Assembly (NCBI GenBank): GCA_030160035.1
Contig: BSNO01000003.1
Span: 1,178,001 to 1,242,000, forward strand
From: Rhizobium albus
GTDB taxonomy: Bacteria; Pseudomonadota; Alphaproteobacteria; Rhizobiales; Rhizobiaceae
Length of the DNA stretch: 64,000 nt
Direction: 5' to 3'
In this document: one piece after another, positions 36,140 to 46,776 of the stretch
How positions within the stretch are numbered: position 1 is the first letter of the stretch
How the letters are laid out: the number at the start of each line of letters is the position of its first letter
Position numbers and translations under genes: made by a program
Notes under the pieces: generated by a model
What the model was told of the DNA's origin: nothing
Databases searched by the model: none
What the model saw: only the letters and a program-made list of their open reading frames with translations

Positions 36140-38218
36140 ATGGCTAGGTTGAAAATCGACGGAAGAGAGATCGAGGTTCCGGATCACTACACGCTGTTGC
36201 AGGCGTGTGAGGAAGCCGGCGCCGAGGTTCCGCGATTCTGCTTCCATGAGCGACTTTCGATCGCCGGCAATTGCCGCATGTGCCTGGTCGAGGTGAAGGG
36301 CGGCCCGCCGAAGCCGGCGGCTTCCTGCGCCATGGGCGTGCGCGACATGCGTCCTGGCCCCAACGGCGAATTGCCGGAAGTCTTCACCACCACGCCGATG
36401 GTGAAGAAGGCGCGCGAAGGGGTGATGGAGTTCCTCCTCATCAACCACCCGCTCGATTGCCCGATCTGCGACCAGGGTGGCGAATGCGACCTGCAGGACC
36501 AGGCCATGGCCTTCGGCATGGACAATTCGCGGTTCTACGAAAACAAGCGCGCCGTCGAAGACAAATATATCGGCCCGCTCGTCAAGACGATCATGAACCG
36601 CTGCATTCACTGCACGCGCTGCGTTCGCTTCACGACCGAAGTCGCCGGGATTTCCGAGCTCGGCCTTGTCGGTCGCGGCGAGGATGCCGAGATCACCACC
36701 TATCTCGAACACGCGATGACGTCGGAACTTCAGGGCAACGTCATCGACCTGTGCCCGGTCGGGGCGCTGACGTCCAAGCCCTACGCATTCCAGGCGCGTC
36801 CTTGGGAACTCGGCAAGACCGAGTCGATCGATGTCATGGACGCCTGCGGCTCCGCGATCCGCGTCGATACGCGCGGCCGCGAAGTCATGCGCATCATGCC
36901 GCGCATCAATGAGGCGATCAACGAAGAGTGGATCTCCGACAAGACCCGCTTCATCTGGGATGGCCTGCGCACGCAGCGCCTCGATCGTCCCTATGTGAAG
37001 CGCGACGGCCGTCTCCAGCCGGCAAGCTGGGGCGAAGCCTTTGCGGCGATCAAGGCGCAGGTTTCCGCAACATCGGCCGACCGGATCGGCGCGATTGCCG
37101 GCGATCTGGCAGCGGTCGAGGAAATCTACGCGCTGAAGCTTCTCATGGAGAAGCTCGGCTCCACCAATATGGACTGTCGCCAGGACGGTGCAGCGCTTGA
37201 TCCGTCGCTTGGCCGTGCCTCCTACATTTTCAATCCGACAATCGAAGGCATTGAAGATGCCGATGCGCTGCTGATCATCGGCGCCAATCCGCGCTTCGAG
37301 GCTTCGGTCCTGAATGCCCGCATCCGCAAGCGCTGGCGGATGGAAAACTTCCCCGTCGGCGTGATCGGTGAAGAGGCTGACCTTCGCTACGAGTACACCT
37401 ATCTTGGCGCCGGCACCGATACGCTCGCCGGCCTCGTCGATGGCTCGGGTGACTTCTTCAAGGTACTGCAGGACGCTGAGCGGCCGATGATCATTGTCGG
37501 GCAGGGCGCTCTGGCCCGCACCGATGGCGCGGCGGTACTCGACAGCGTGCTGGCGCTTGCCGATGCCGTCGGCGTTGTCAGCGAAGATTGGAACGGTTTC
37601 GGCGTGCTCCACACGGCTGCAGCCCGCGTCGGCGCTCTCGACCTCGGCTTCGTGCCGGGACAGGGCGGCAAGAATGCCGCGGAGATGCTCGGCGACACCG
37701 ACGTGCTCTTCCTTCTGGGTGCGGACGAACTGGATTTCACGGCCCGCAATGCCGGCTTCACGGTTTATATCGGCACCCATGGCGACAATGGCGCCCATCA
37801 GGCGGATGTCATCCTGCCGGGCTCGGCCTATACCGAAAAGTCCGGCACCTATGTGAACACGGAAGGCCGCGTGCAGATGGCATCGCGCGCCGGTTTCGCG
37901 CCTGGCGACGCCAAGGAAGACTGGGCGATCCTGCGTGCGCTGTCGGACGTGCTGGGCCACAAGCTGCCGTTCGATTCGCTGCCGCAGCTGCGTGCGCATC
38001 TCTACGCCGCCCACCCGCATTTCGCAGCGATCGACGAGATCGCGGTCGGCGTTGTGTCCGGCATTCGCGGCCGCAAGGCTGGCAGCAATTTCGACAAGAC
38101 CCCGTTCCGCTCGCCGGTGACGGATTTCTACCTGACCAACCCGATTGCCCGCGCTTCAGCGGTCATGGCCGAATGCTCGGCGCTTGCGCGCGGCGACGTC
38201 AAAGTCGCAGCCGAATAG
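36140..38218 (+). CDS. nuoG: NADH-quinone oxidoreductase subunit G
   Basis: NuoG (692 aa) is the largest peripheral subunit and carries several Fe-S clusters. The N-terminal 2Fe-2S domain (about 1-80) has CFHERLSIAGNCRMC. Next comes HPLDCPICDQGGECDLQD, then CIHCTRCVRF for N5/N4-type clusters, then a molybdopterin-oxidoreductase-like domain without cofactor. Length matches alphaproteobacterial forms, which lack the extra N7 cluster loop. It begins after the HHH protein gene. Confidence 0.97.
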   Translation: MARLKIDGREIEVPDHYTLLQACEEAGAEVPRFCFHERLSIAGNCRMCLVEVKGGPPKPAASCAMGVRDMRPGPNGELPEVFTTTPMVKKAREGVMEFLLINHPLDCPICDQGGECDLQDQAMAFGMDNSRFYENKRAVEDKYIGPLVKTIMNRCIHCTRCVRFTTEVAGISELGLVGRGEDAEITTYLEHAMTSELQGNVIDLCPVGALTSKPYAFQARPWELGKTESIDVMDACGSAIRVDTRGREVMRIMPRINEAINEEWISDKTRFIWDGLRTQRLDRPYVKRDGRLQPASWGEAFAAIKAQVSATSADRIGAIAGDLAAVEEIYALKLLMEKLGSTNMDCRQDGAALDPSLGRASYIFNPTIEGIEDADALLIIGANPRFEASVLNARIRKRWRMENFPVGVIGEEADLRYEYTYLGAGTDTLAGLVDGSGDFFKVLQDAERPMIIVGQGALARTDGAAVLDSVLALADAVGVVSEDWNGFGVLHTAAARVGALDLGFVPGQGGKNAAEMLGDTDVLFLLGADELDFTARNAGFTVYIGTHGDNGAHQADVILPGSAYTEKSGTYVNTEGRVQMASRAGFAPGDAKEDWAILRALSDVLGHKLPFDSLPQLRAHLYAAHPHFAAIDEIAVGVVSGIRGRKAGSNFDKTPFRSPVTDFYLTNPIARASAVMAECSALARGDVKVAAE

Positions 38219-38233
38219 CCGCCGAGGGGGACG

Positions 38234-39283
38234 ATGATGGACGGATTTTTCGCAACTTACGCCTGGCCGGCCTTGATTATTCTCGGTCAGTCGCTCCTGC
38301 TTCTGGTCGCGCTCTTGGTGTTCATCGCCTATGTGCTCTACGCCGACCGCAAGATCTGGGCGGCCGTGCAGATGCGCCGCGGCCCGAACGTCGTCGGTCC
38401 CTGGGGGCTGCTGCAGTCTTTCGCCGACCTTCTGAAATTCGTCCTCAAGGAGCCGGTCATCCCGTCCGGCGCCAACAAAGGCATCTTCCTTCTGGCCCCG
38501 CTCGTCTCCGTGACGCTGGCGCTTGCCGCCTGGGCCGTCATCCCGATCAACGAGAACTGGGCGATCGCCTCGATCAATGTCGGCATCCTCTATGTCTTCG
38601 CCATCTCCTCGCTCGAGGTGTACGGCGTGATCATGGGCGGCTGGGCATCGAACTCGAAATACCCGTTCCTCGGTGCGCTGCGCTCGGCTGCGCAAATGGT
38701 CTCCTACGAAGTCTCCATCGGCTTCGTCATCGTCACCGTTCTTCTCTGCGTCGGGTCGCTCAGCTTGACGGACATCGTCCTGTCGCAGCGTGACGGTCTC
38801 GGCACGATGGTCGGCCTGCCAAATTCCTTCCTCGATTGGCACTGGCTCGCGCTGTTCCCGATGTTCATCATCTTCTTCATCTCGGCGCTCGCCGAGACGA
38901 ACCGGCCGCCTTTCGACCTGCCGGAAGCCGAATCGGAACTCGTTGCGGGCTTTATGGTGGAATATGGCTCCACGCCGTACATGATGTTCATGCTCGGCGA
39001 ATACGCCGCAATCGTCCTGATGTGCGCCCTGACGACGATCCTGTTTCTGGGCGGCTGGCTTCCCCCTGTCGATTTCTGGCTCATTAGTTGGGTCCCGGGC
39101 GTCGTCTGGTTCGTTCTCAAGATGTGCATGGTCTTCTTCATGTTCGCCATGGTGAAGGCCTTTGTGCCCCGTTACCGCTACGATCAGCTGATGCGTCTTG
39201 GCTGGAAGGTTTTCCTGCCGATCTCGCTCGCAATGGTCGTCATCACCGCATTCGTTCTCAAACTGACCGGCTGGTCCGCCTGA
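38234..39283 (+). CDS. nuoH: NADH-quinone oxidoreductase subunit H
   Basis: NuoH (349 aa, about eight membrane helices) lies at the junction of the two arms and forms part of the quinone chamber. Conserved text includes [52 protein letters not shown] and [20 protein letters not shown]. It starts with a double ATG (38234 and 38237), 15 nt after nuoG. Confidence 0.97.
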   Translation: MMDGFFATYAWPALIILGQSLLLLVALLVFIAYVLYADRKIWAAVQMRRGPNVVGPWGLLQSFADLLKFVLKEPVIPSGANKGIFLLAPLVSVTLALAAWAVIPINENWAIASINVGILYVFAISSLEVYGVIMGGWASNSKYPFLGALRSAAQMVSYEVSIGFVIVTVLLCVGSLSLTDIVLSQRDGLGTMVGLPNSFLDWHWLALFPMFIIFFISALAETNRPPFDLPEAESELVAGFMVEYGSTPYMMFMLGEYAAIVLMCALTTILFLGGWLPPVDFWLISWVPGVVWFVLKMCMVFFMFAMVKAFVPRYRYDQLMRLGWKVFLPISLAMVVITAFVLKLTGWSA

Positions 39284-39307
39284 TCGGCCGGGAGAGGTTG
39301 AAAAGCC

Positions 39308-39796
39308 ATGGCTCTTGCTCAAGCCGCTAAATCGCTGTTTCTCAAGGAATTCGTCGGCGCGTTCTTCCTGTCGATGCGCTACTTCTTCGCGCCGAAGGCA
39401 ACCGTGAACTACCCGTTCGAGAAAGGCCCTGTCAGCCCGCGTTTTCGCGGTGAGCATGCCCTGCGCCGCTATCCGAACGGCGAGGAACGCTGCATTGCCT
39501 GCAAGCTCTGCGAAGCGATCTGCCCGGCACAGGCGATCACCATCGAGGCCGGCCCACGCCGCAACGACGGCACCCGCCGCACGGTGCGCTACGACATCGA
39601 TATGGTGAAGTGCATCTATTGCGGCTTCTGCCAGGAAGCCTGCCCGGTAGACGCCATCGTCGAAGGGCCCAATTTCGAGTTCGCCACCGAGACGCGTGAA
39701 GAGCTTTATTACGACAAGGATCGCCTGCTCGAGAACGGTGATCGCTGGGAGCGCGAAATCGCCCGCAACATAAAGATGGATTCGCCGTACCGGTGA
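39308..39796 (+). CDS. nuoI: NADH-quinone oxidoreductase subunit I
   Basis: NuoI (162 aa) holds two 4Fe-4S clusters (N6a, N6b), seen at Cys62, 65, 68, 72 (CIACKLC) and Cys102, 105, 108, 112 (CIYCGFC), plus cysteines placed before proline in each motif. The N-terminal helix packs against the membrane arm. Length is standard. The 137 nt that follow before nuoJ hold no gene. Confidence 0.97.
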   Translation: MALAQAAKSLFLKEFVGAFFLSMRYFFAPKATVNYPFEKGPVSPRFRGEHALRRYPNGEERCIACKLCEAICPAQAITIEAGPRRNDGTRRTVRYDIDMVKCIYCGFCQEACPVDAIVEGPNFEFATETREELYYDKDRLLENGDRWEREIARNIKMDSPYR

Positions 39797-39933
39797 TGAT
39801 CTAGACGGGGCGAAGGCCCTGATCTAAGAGAACCGCGCGAGGTTCTGCCTCTCGCACCTGCGAAAGACACTCTTGAGCGCCGCTTTCGAATTTTCGGGAC
39901 TGCGCGGCATTCGGGAAGACAAAGGCACGCCAG

Positions 39934-40548
39934 ATGGGTCTTCAGGCCGTATTCTTCTATCTCTTCGCCTTCGTCGCCGTGGCATCGGCGTTCATGGTGA
40001 TTTCGGCCCGCAATCCGGTTCACTCGGTGCTGTTCCTGATTCTGACCTTCTTCAATTCGGCCGGCCTGTTCCTGCTGACGGGCGCCGAATTCCTCGCGAT
40101 GATCCTGCTCGTGGTCTATGTCGGCGCGGTCGCGGTCCTCTTCCTCTTCGTCGTCATGATGCTCGACGTGGACTTCACGCAGCTGCGTTCGGGCGTGCTG
40201 GAATATGCGCCGATCGGTGCGCTGGTCGGCCTGATCCTCGCGGCAGAGCTCATCATCGTGCTCGGCGGGGCGACGTTCGCTCCCGAGATCGCCGGTTCCG
40301 GCGCGATGGCAATCCCGCCTTTGACCGAACGCCAGAATACGCAGGCGCTCGGCGACGTGCTCTACACGGACTTCATCTACTTCTTCCAGATCGCCGGCCT
40401 GATCCTTCTGGTCGCGATGATCGGTGCGATCGTTCTGACGCTGCGCCAGCGTGACAACGTCAAGCGCCAGGACATCGCAGCCCAGGTCGCCCGCGGCCCC
40501 GCCAACTCGATCGAGGTGGTGAAGGTCAAGCCGGGGCAGGGCGTCTGA
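39934..40548 (+). CDS. nuoJ: NADH-quinone oxidoreductase subunit J
   Basis: NuoJ (204 aa) is a membrane subunit with five helices and contains the conserved LLVVYVGAVAVLFLFVVMML helix with its kink. The C-terminal tail is basic (QRDNVKRQDIAAQVARG). It starts 137 nt after nuoI, the longest gap in the operon apart from accessory genes; an internal promoter there cannot be excluded. Confidence 0.96.
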   Translation: MGLQAVFFYLFAFVAVASAFMVISARNPVHSVLFLILTFFNSAGLFLLTGAEFLAMILLVVYVGAVAVLFLFVVMMLDVDFTQLRSGVLEYAPIGALVGLILAAELIIVLGGATFAPEIAGSGAMAIPPLTERQNTQALGDVLYTDFIYFFQIAGLILLVAMIGAIVLTLRQRDNVKRQDIAAQVARGPANSIEVVKVKPGQGV

Positions 40549-40596
40549 TTGCTTTATTATAGCCTTCCACGAGGGCTACGAGGGGTTTAGGGACTC

Positions 40597-40905
40597 ATGG
40601 AAATCGGGATTTCCCACTATCTGACGGTCGGCGCGCTGCTCTTCACGATCGGCGTCTTCGGCATCTTCCTCAACCGGAAGAACGTCATCGTCATTCTCAT
40701 GTCGGTCGAACTGATCCTGCTCGCCGTCAACCTGAACCTGGTCGCCTTCTCCGCTTTCCTGAACGACATCGTCGGCCAGGTCTTTGCGCTGTTCATCCTG
40801 ACGGTCGCGGCGGCGGAAGCGGCCATCGGCCTCGCCATCCTCGTCACGTTCTACCGCAACCGCGGCTCCATCGCGGTTGAAGACATCAACACGATGAAGG
40901 GCTGA
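40597..40905 (+). CDS. nuoK: NADH-quinone oxidoreductase subunit K
   Basis: NuoK (102 aa) has three membrane helices with the buried glutamates of the proton path, seen in [13 protein letters not shown] and [21 protein letters not shown]. Length is exactly typical. It ends 8 nt before nuoL. Confidence 0.97.
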   Translation: MEIGISHYLTVGALLFTIGVFGIFLNRKNVIVILMSVELILLAVNLNLVAFSAFLNDIVGQVFALFILTVAAAEAAIGLAILVTFYRNRGSIAVEDINTMKG

Positions 40906-40913
40906 CCTGCGTC

Positions 40914-42902
40914 ATGTATCACGCGATCGTCTTCCTGCCGCTGATCGGCGCCATCATCGCCGGGCTCTTCGGCCGCTCGCTGGGCGCCAAGGCCTGTGAG
41001 TACATCACCTCCGGCTTCCTGGTCTTTGCCGCGTTTCTGTCGTGGATTGCCTTCTTTTCGGTCGCCTATGGCGACACCGACGTCATCCGCGTTCCCGTGC
41101 TGCAGTGGATCCAGTCCGGCTCCATGTCGGTCGACTGGTCGTTCCGCATCGACACGCTGACGGCCGTCATGCTGGTTGTCGTCAACACCGTCTCGGCCTT
41201 GGTGCACATCTACTCGATCGGCTACATGCACCACGATCCGCATCGGCCGCGCTTCTTTGCCTATCTGTCGCTCTTCACCTTCGCCATGCTGATGCTGGTG
41301 ACGTCTGACAATCTGCTGCAGATGTTCTTCGGATGGGAAGGCGTCGGTCTCGCCTCCTATTTGCTGATCGGCTTCTGGTACAAGAAGCCGACAGCCACGG
41401 CTGCTGCGATGAAAGCGTTCATCGTCAACCGCGTCGGCGATTTCGGTTTCGCGCTCGGCATCTTCGGCGTCTTCGTCCTGTTCGGCTCAATCAGCTTCGA
41501 TACGATCTTTGCCGGTGCGGCCGACTTCATGCCGGTGGAGGGTGCAGACCCGGGTATGGAAGTCGTCTTGAACTTCCTCGGCTACAGCCTGACCCGTGCC
41601 GACGCGCTGACCGTCACCTGCCTGCTGCTCTTCATGGGCGCCATGGGCAAATCCGCCCAGTTCCTGCTGCACACCTGGCTGCCGGACGCCATGGAAGGCC
41701 CAACGCCGGTATCGGCGCTCATCCACGCAGCTACCATGGTTACCGCAGGCGTGTTTCTTGTCGCCCGCATGTCGCCCATCTTCGAACTCAGCATCGATGC
41801 GCGCACGGTCGTCGTCATCATTGGCGCGATCACGGCCTTCTTCGCCGCCACCGTCGGTCTGGTCCAGAACGACATCAAGCGCGTCATCGCCTATTCGACC
41901 TGCTCGCAACTCGGCTACATGTTCGTGGCGCTCGGCATCGGCGCCTATGGCGCGGCGATCTTTCACCTCTTCACGCACGCCTTCTTCAAGGCACTGCTGT
42001 TCCTCGGCGCCGGCTCGGTCATCCATGCCGTATCGGACGAGCAGGACATGCGCCGCATGGGCGGGCTGCGCATATACATCCCGCGCACCTACTGGATGAT
42101 GATCATCGGCACGGTCGCGCTGACAGGCGTCGGCATCCCGGGCCTCTATTTCGGCACCGCCGGCTTCTTCTCCAAGGATGCGATCATCGAAAGCGCCTTC
42201 GTCGCGGAGAATGCGGCTGCTGGCTTCGCCTTCACCATGCTGGTCATCGCCGCGCTCTTCACGAGCTTCTATTCCTGGCGCCTGATCTTCATGACCTTCC
42301 ATGGCAAGCCACGTGCTTCGGCCGACGTCATGCACCATGTGCATGAATCGCCCGCGATCATGATGGTGCCGCTCTATATCCTCGCGGTTGGCGCTCTGCT
42401 GGCCGGCATCCTGTTCCACAAGCAATTCTTCGGCGATTACTACGAGGGCTTCTGGCAGGGCGCGCTGTTCACGCTGCCGACCAACCAGATCCTGGAGGAG
42501 TTCCACCACGTTCCGTTCTGGGTGAAGCTGAGCCCCTTCATGGCCATGCTCATCGGCCTCGTGACCGCCTGGTACATGTATATCCGCTCGCCGGAAACGC
42601 CGAAGGAACTCGCCGCCCAGCATCGCGGGCTCTACCAGTTCCTTTTGAACAAGTGGTACTTCGACGAACTCTATGACTTCCTGTTCGTGCGCTCGTCCAA
42701 GGCGCTCGGCCGGTTCCTCTGGAAGGAGGGCGACGGGCGCGTCATCGACGGCTTCGGGCCGAACGGCGTCGCCGCGCGCGTTCAGGACGTGACGGGCCGC
42801 GTGGTCCGCCTCCAGTCCGGTTACCTTTATCATTACGCATTCGTCATGCTGATCGGCGTCGCTGCGCTCGTCACCTGGATGATGCTCGGGAGTGCCTTCT
42901 GA
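40914..42902 (+). CDS. nuoL: NADH-quinone oxidoreductase subunit L
   Basis: NuoL (662 aa) is the distal antiporter-like proton pump, with about 16 membrane helices and the long lateral helix near the C-terminus. Key text includes [19 protein letters not shown], the [20 protein letters not shown] loop and [12 protein letters not shown] with the pump lysines and glutamate. It shares a base with the start of nuoM (CTGATG). Confidence 0.97.
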   Translation: MYHAIVFLPLIGAIIAGLFGRSLGAKACEYITSGFLVFAAFLSWIAFFSVAYGDTDVIRVPVLQWIQSGSMSVDWSFRIDTLTAVMLVVVNTVSALVHIYSIGYMHHDPHRPRFFAYLSLFTFAMLMLVTSDNLLQMFFGWEGVGLASYLLIGFWYKKPTATAAAMKAFIVNRVGDFGFALGIFGVFVLFGSISFDTIFAGAADFMPVEGADPGMEVVLNFLGYSLTRADALTVTCLLLFMGAMGKSAQFLLHTWLPDAMEGPTPVSALIHAATMVTAGVFLVARMSPIFELSIDARTVVVIIGAITAFFAATVGLVQNDIKRVIAYSTCSQLGYMFVALGIGAYGAAIFHLFTHAFFKALLFLGAGSVIHAVSDEQDMRRMGGLRIYIPRTYWMMIIGTVALTGVGIPGLYFGTAGFFSKDAIIESAFVAENAAAGFAFTMLVIAALFTSFYSWRLIFMTFHGKPRASADVMHHVHESPAIMMVPLYILAVGALLAGILFHKQFFGDYYEGFWQGALFTLPTNQILEEFHHVPFWVKLSPFMAMLIGLVTAWYMYIRSPETPKELAAQHRGLYQFLLNKWYFDELYDFLFVRSSKALGRFLWKEGDGRVIDGFGPNGVAARVQDVTGRVVRLQSGYLYHYAFVMLIGVAALVTWMMLGSAF

Positions 42903-44407
42903 TGACCGATTGGCCGATCCTTTCCACGGTCACATTTCTTCCGCTGGTCGGTGCTCTGCTGATCCTGATGATCCGGGATGATTCCGAGATCGGCCGGCGC
43001 AATATCCGCAATGTGGCACTGCTGGCGACGAGCTTCACCTTCGTGCTGTCGCTCTTCATCTGGATCAACTTCGACAGCGCCGAGCCGAACTTCCAGATGG
43101 TGGAGCGGGTCGAGTGGCTGGGTAGCGGCATTGCCTATCATATGGGCGTCGACGGCATCTCGATGCTGTTCGTCATCCTGACCACGTTCCTGATGCCGAT
43201 CTGCATTCTCGCCAGCTGGCGGGTCGAGAAGCGCGTCAAGGAATACATGATCGCGTTTCTCGTGCTCGAAACGTTCATGATCGGCGTCTTCTGCGCGCTC
43301 GATATCGTTCTTTTCTACATCTTCTTCGAAGCCGGCCTCATTCCGATGTTCATCATCATCGGTGTCTGGGGCGGCAAGCGGCGCGTCTACGCCTCGTTCA
43401 AGTTCTTCCTCTACACGCTGCTCGGCTCGCTGCTGATGCTGCTCGCCATCATGGCGATGTACTGGGACGCCGGCACGACGGACATTCCGCTGCTGCTTAA
43501 CCATGACTTCTCGGCAGAGATGCAGTTCTGGTTGTGGATCGCGTTCTTTGCGTCCTTTGCCGTGAAGATGCCGATGTGGCCGGTCCACACCTGGCTGCCG
43601 GATGCCCACGTCGAAGCGCCGACCGCAGGTTCGGTCATTCTGGCGGCGATCCTGCTGAAACTCGGCGGCTATGGCTTCATCCGCTTCTCGCTAGCCATGT
43701 TCCCGCTGGCGTCCGCCGACTTCGCACCGCTCGTCTTTGCGCTCTCCGTCATCGCCATCATCTACACCTCGCTGGTAGCGCTGATGCAGGAAGACATCAA
43801 GAAGCTGATCGCCTACTCGTCCGTCGCCCATATGGGCTACGTCACGATGGGTATCTTCGCAGCCAACGCGCAAGGTCTTCAGGGCGCGATCTTCCAGATG
43901 CTGTCGCACGGCCTCGTATCCGGCGCGCTCTTCCTCTGCGTCGGCGTGATCTACGACCGGCTGCATACCCGCGAGATCGCGGCCTATGGCGGCCTCGTCA
44001 ACAACATGCCGAAATACGCGCTGGTCTTCATGGTCTTCACCATGGCCAATGTCGGCCTGCCGGGCACGTCAGGCTTCGTCGGCGAGTTCCTGACCCTGAT
44101 CGGCATTTTCCGCGTCAACACCTGGGTCGCTCTCCTGGCCACGACCGGCGTCGTGCTATCGGCCGCCTATGCACTCTGGCTCTATCGCCGCATCATCTTC
44201 GGTGCGCTGGAGAAGGAGAGCCTGAAGGCGATGCTGGACCTCAGCCGCCGCGAGAAGGTCATCCTTTATCCGCTCGTCGCGCTCGTCATCTTCTTCGGCG
44301 TCTATCCTATGCCGATCCTCGATGTGACGGCGGCTTCGGTCGAAAATCTCTTGAACAACTATACGGCCGCGATCCAGTCCGCGGGCGATGTCGCCCTCTC
44401 GAACTGA
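42902..44407 (+). CDS. nuoM: NADH-quinone oxidoreductase subunit M
   Basis: NuoM (501 aa) is the second antiporter-like pump, with 14 membrane helices. Conserved text includes [40 protein letters not shown] and [14 protein letters not shown]. The ATG overlaps the nuoL stop by one base. NuoN follows 16 nt later. Confidence 0.97.
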   Translation: MTDWPILSTVTFLPLVGALLILMIRDDSEIGRRNIRNVALLATSFTFVLSLFIWINFDSAEPNFQMVERVEWLGSGIAYHMGVDGISMLFVILTTFLMPICILASWRVEKRVKEYMIAFLVLETFMIGVFCALDIVLFYIFFEAGLIPMFIIIGVWGGKRRVYASFKFFLYTLLGSLLMLLAIMAMYWDAGTTDIPLLLNHDFSAEMQFWLWIAFFASFAVKMPMWPVHTWLPDAHVEAPTAGSVILAAILLKLGGYGFIRFSLAMFPLASADFAPLVFALSVIAIIYTSLVALMQEDIKKLIAYSSVAHMGYVTMGIFAANAQGLQGAIFQMLSHGLVSGALFLCVGVIYDRLHTREIAAYGGLVNNMPKYALVFMVFTMANVGLPGTSGFVGEFLTLIGIFRVNTWVALLATTGVVLSAAYALWLYRRIIFGALEKESLKAMLDLSRREKVILYPLVALVIFFGVYPMPILDVTAASVENLLNNYTAAIQSAGDVALSN

Positions 44408-44423
44408 TGCTCCGAGGACCAAA

Positions 44424-45866
44424 ATGACCGCTGAACTGCTGCTGCAAAGCATCCAACTGTCGATGCCGGAAATCATTCTGGCCGTCGGCGCCATGGCATT
44501 GCTCATGGTCGGCGTCTTTTCGGGCGAGCGCTCCACCAGCATGGTCACCGGCCTTGCAGTCGGCGTCCTGATCATTGCGGGACTGTGGCTCCTGCTGGTG
44601 ACTGGCACGGGCAGCGCATTCGGCGGTGCGTTCCTCGCGGATCCATTCGCGAAGTTCATGAAGGTGCTGATCCTGATCGGCTCCATCACGGCGATGGTGA
44701 TGTCCGTCGGGCAGGCGCGCGAGGAGCGGATCAACCGCTTCGAATTTCCGGTCCTGATCGTTCTCGCCACGCTCGGCATGATGCTGATGGTTTCTGCCAA
44801 CAGCATGATCGCGCTCTATCTCGCGCTCGAGCTGCAGTCGCTGGCGCTCTACGTCGTCGCCGCGATCAATCGCGACAGCGTTCGTTCGACGGAAGCCGGC
44901 CTCAAATATTTCGTCCTCGGCGCACTGTCGTCGGGCATGCTGCTCTATGGCGCGTCGCTGATCTACGGCTTCACAGGCCACACGGGCTTCCAGGAGATCG
45001 CGGCGGTGCTTGCAGCCGACGAGCGCTCGCTCGGCCTCGTCTTCGGTCTCGTCTTCGTCCTGGCAGGCCTCGCCTTCAAGATTTCGGCCGTGCCGTTCCA
45101 CATGTGGACGCCGGACGTCTATGAAGGTGCACCGACGGCGGTCACGGCATTCTTTGCCGCCGCTCCGAAGGTCGCTGCCATGGCCATGCTGACCCGCATC
45201 GTCATCGAAGCCTTCGAGCCGATCACGCCGGACTGGCAGCAGATCATCGTTTTTGTTTCGATCGCCTCGATGATCCTCGGCGCCTTTGCCGCGATAGGTC
45301 AGCGCAACATCAAGCGCCTGATGGCCTATTCGTCGATTGGCCACATGGGCTACGCGCTGGTCGGCCTCGCCGCCGGCACGCAGGCAGGCGTATCGGGCGT
45401 CGCGCTCTACATGCTGATCTACATGGTGATGACGCTCGGCACCTTCGCCTGCATCCTGGCGATGCGAAAGAAGGAAGAGGGCAATGTCGAGGAAATCGAC
45501 GATCTTGCCGGGCTCGCCTCCACGCATCCCTTCATGGCGATGATGTTGACGATCCTCATGTTCTCGCTGGCCGGCATTCCGCCGCTCGCAGGCTTCTTCG
45601 CCAAGTATTTCGTCTTCGTTGCCGCCATCGAAGCCGAGCTCTATGCGCTGGCCGTCATTGGCGTGCTCGCATCGTGCGTCGGCGCCTATTATTACCTCCG
45701 GATCATCAAGATCATGTGGTTCGATGAAGCGACGGAAAGCTTCGTGCCGGCTTCTGGCGAACTGAAGCTTGTGTACGGCATCGCTGGCATCTTCACGCTG
45801 GGTTATCTGTTCATCGGCGGCCCGATCGGTGCTGCTGCGCAGGCAGCCGCCGCGTCGTTCTTTTGA
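44424..45866 (+). CDS. nuoN: NADH-quinone oxidoreductase subunit N
   Basis: NuoN (480 aa) is the third antiporter-like pump and closes the complex I operon. It has [36 protein letters not shown] and [14 protein letters not shown]. The ATG at 44424 has GAGG 7 nt upstream; the open frame to 44388 overlaps nuoM and is not used. The stop overlaps the TTG start of birA by 4 nt. Confidence 0.96.
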   Translation: MTAELLLQSIQLSMPEIILAVGAMALLMVGVFSGERSTSMVTGLAVGVLIIAGLWLLLVTGTGSAFGGAFLADPFAKFMKVLILIGSITAMVMSVGQAREERINRFEFPVLIVLATLGMMLMVSANSMIALYLALELQSLALYVVAAINRDSVRSTEAGLKYFVLGALSSGMLLYGASLIYGFTGHTGFQEIAAVLAADERSLGLVFGLVFVLAGLAFKISAVPFHMWTPDVYEGAPTAVTAFFAAAPKVAAMAMLTRIVIEAFEPITPDWQQIIVFVSIASMILGAFAAIGQRNIKRLMAYSSIGHMGYALVGLAAGTQAGVSGVALYMLIYMVMTLGTFACILAMRKKEEGNVEEIDDLAGLASTHPFMAMMLTILMFSLAGIPPLAGFFAKYFVFVAAIEAELYALAVIGVLASCVGAYYYLRIIKIMWFDEATESFVPASGELKLVYGIAGIFTLGYLFIGGPIGAAAQAAAASFF

Positions 45867-46708
45867 GCCTGGGCGTGGCGGCCAAGCAAGCGCACTTCGC
45901 TCTGGCTCCAACGGCCGCCCAGTCGGGCTACCGCGTCAAAAGCTTTGAGACCGTCGGGTCGACCAATGCCGAGGCTCTCGATGCAGCGCGTGCTGGCGAC
46001 ACCGGCCGGTGCTGGTTCGTGTCCGATCATCAGCAAACCGGGCGAGGGCGCAGGGGTCGGCCATGGCAGACCGAGCGGGGAAACCTCGCCGCGTCACTTC
46101 TGATCGTGGATGATCTGGACCTGAAGGCAACGGCGACGCTCGGTTTCGTCGCGGGTCTGGCGTTGCACGATGCACTGAGCGCGCTGATCCCCGACGCGGA
46201 CCTCGCCGTGGCTCTCGACGGTGATGCGCGGCGGCGGTTCGAGCTGAAATGGCCGAACGACGTTCTGGCCGGCGGCGCGAAGCTTTCCGGCATTCTTCTG
46301 GAATCGACCAAGCTGCCAAATGGCCGCCAGGCCACATCGATCGGTTGGGGCGTCAACGTTGTCACCCATCCAGGCGATACCGAATTTCCAGCGACGTCTC
46401 TGCGGGCACTGGGCAGCAGCGCCGATGCGGGCGACGTTTTCCTCGCGCTCAGCGACGCTTGGGCCGAAAATCACGCCATCTGGAACGGTGCTTCGGGACT
46501 GGATGCCATCAGGTCGCGCTGGCTCGAGCGCGCAAGCGGGCTCGGCGGACAGGTCGCGGTCCGGATCGACGGACGGGTCGCGCGCGGTATATTCGAAACG
46601 ATCGACAGCGATTGTCGCTTCGTCATCCGTGAAGATGACGGTCGCCTGACCCATATAACAGCCGGTGACGTGCATTTCGGCGCAGTCGCATCCGCGCGGG
46701 CAATCTGA
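45863..46708 (+). CDS. birA: Biotin--[acetyl-CoA-carboxylase] ligase
   Basis: This 281-aa ligase attaches biotin to the carboxyl-carrier protein by way of biotinyl-AMP. It has the biotin/ATP loop [10 protein letters not shown], the KWPNDVL motif with the catalytic lysine, and a C-terminal SH3-like domain near 235-275. There is no N-terminal DNA-binding domain, so it is a class I enzyme and not a repressor. The start is TTG within the nuoN stop (TTGA); GTG at 45875 is an alternative. In Rhizobiales birA commonly follows nuoN. Confidence 0.92.
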   Translation: MSLGVAAKQAHFALAPTAAQSGYRVKSFETVGSTNAEALDAARAGDTGRCWFVSDHQQTGRGRRGRPWQTERGNLAASLLIVDDLDLKATATLGFVAGLALHDALSALIPDADLAVALDGDARRRFELKWPNDVLAGGAKLSGILLESTKLPNGRQATSIGWGVNVVTHPGDTEFPATSLRALGSSADAGDVFLALSDAWAENHAIWNGASGLDAIRSRWLERASGLGGQVAVRIDGRVARGIFETIDSDCRFVIREDDGRLTHITAGDVHFGAVASARAI

Positions 46709-46776
46709 CCCTGCTTGAAGATTGCGGAGCGTCGAGAATGCCGGTCGCGCCAGAACAAGGACATTGAAGAAGGCTA

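Noticed and set aside
35984-38020. 678-codon open frame on the minus strand
   Set aside because: Antisense shadow of nuoG; no recognisable domain.
44307-45911. 534-codon minus-strand frame
   Set aside because: Antisense to nuoN; charged, repeat-poor shadow sequence without family features.
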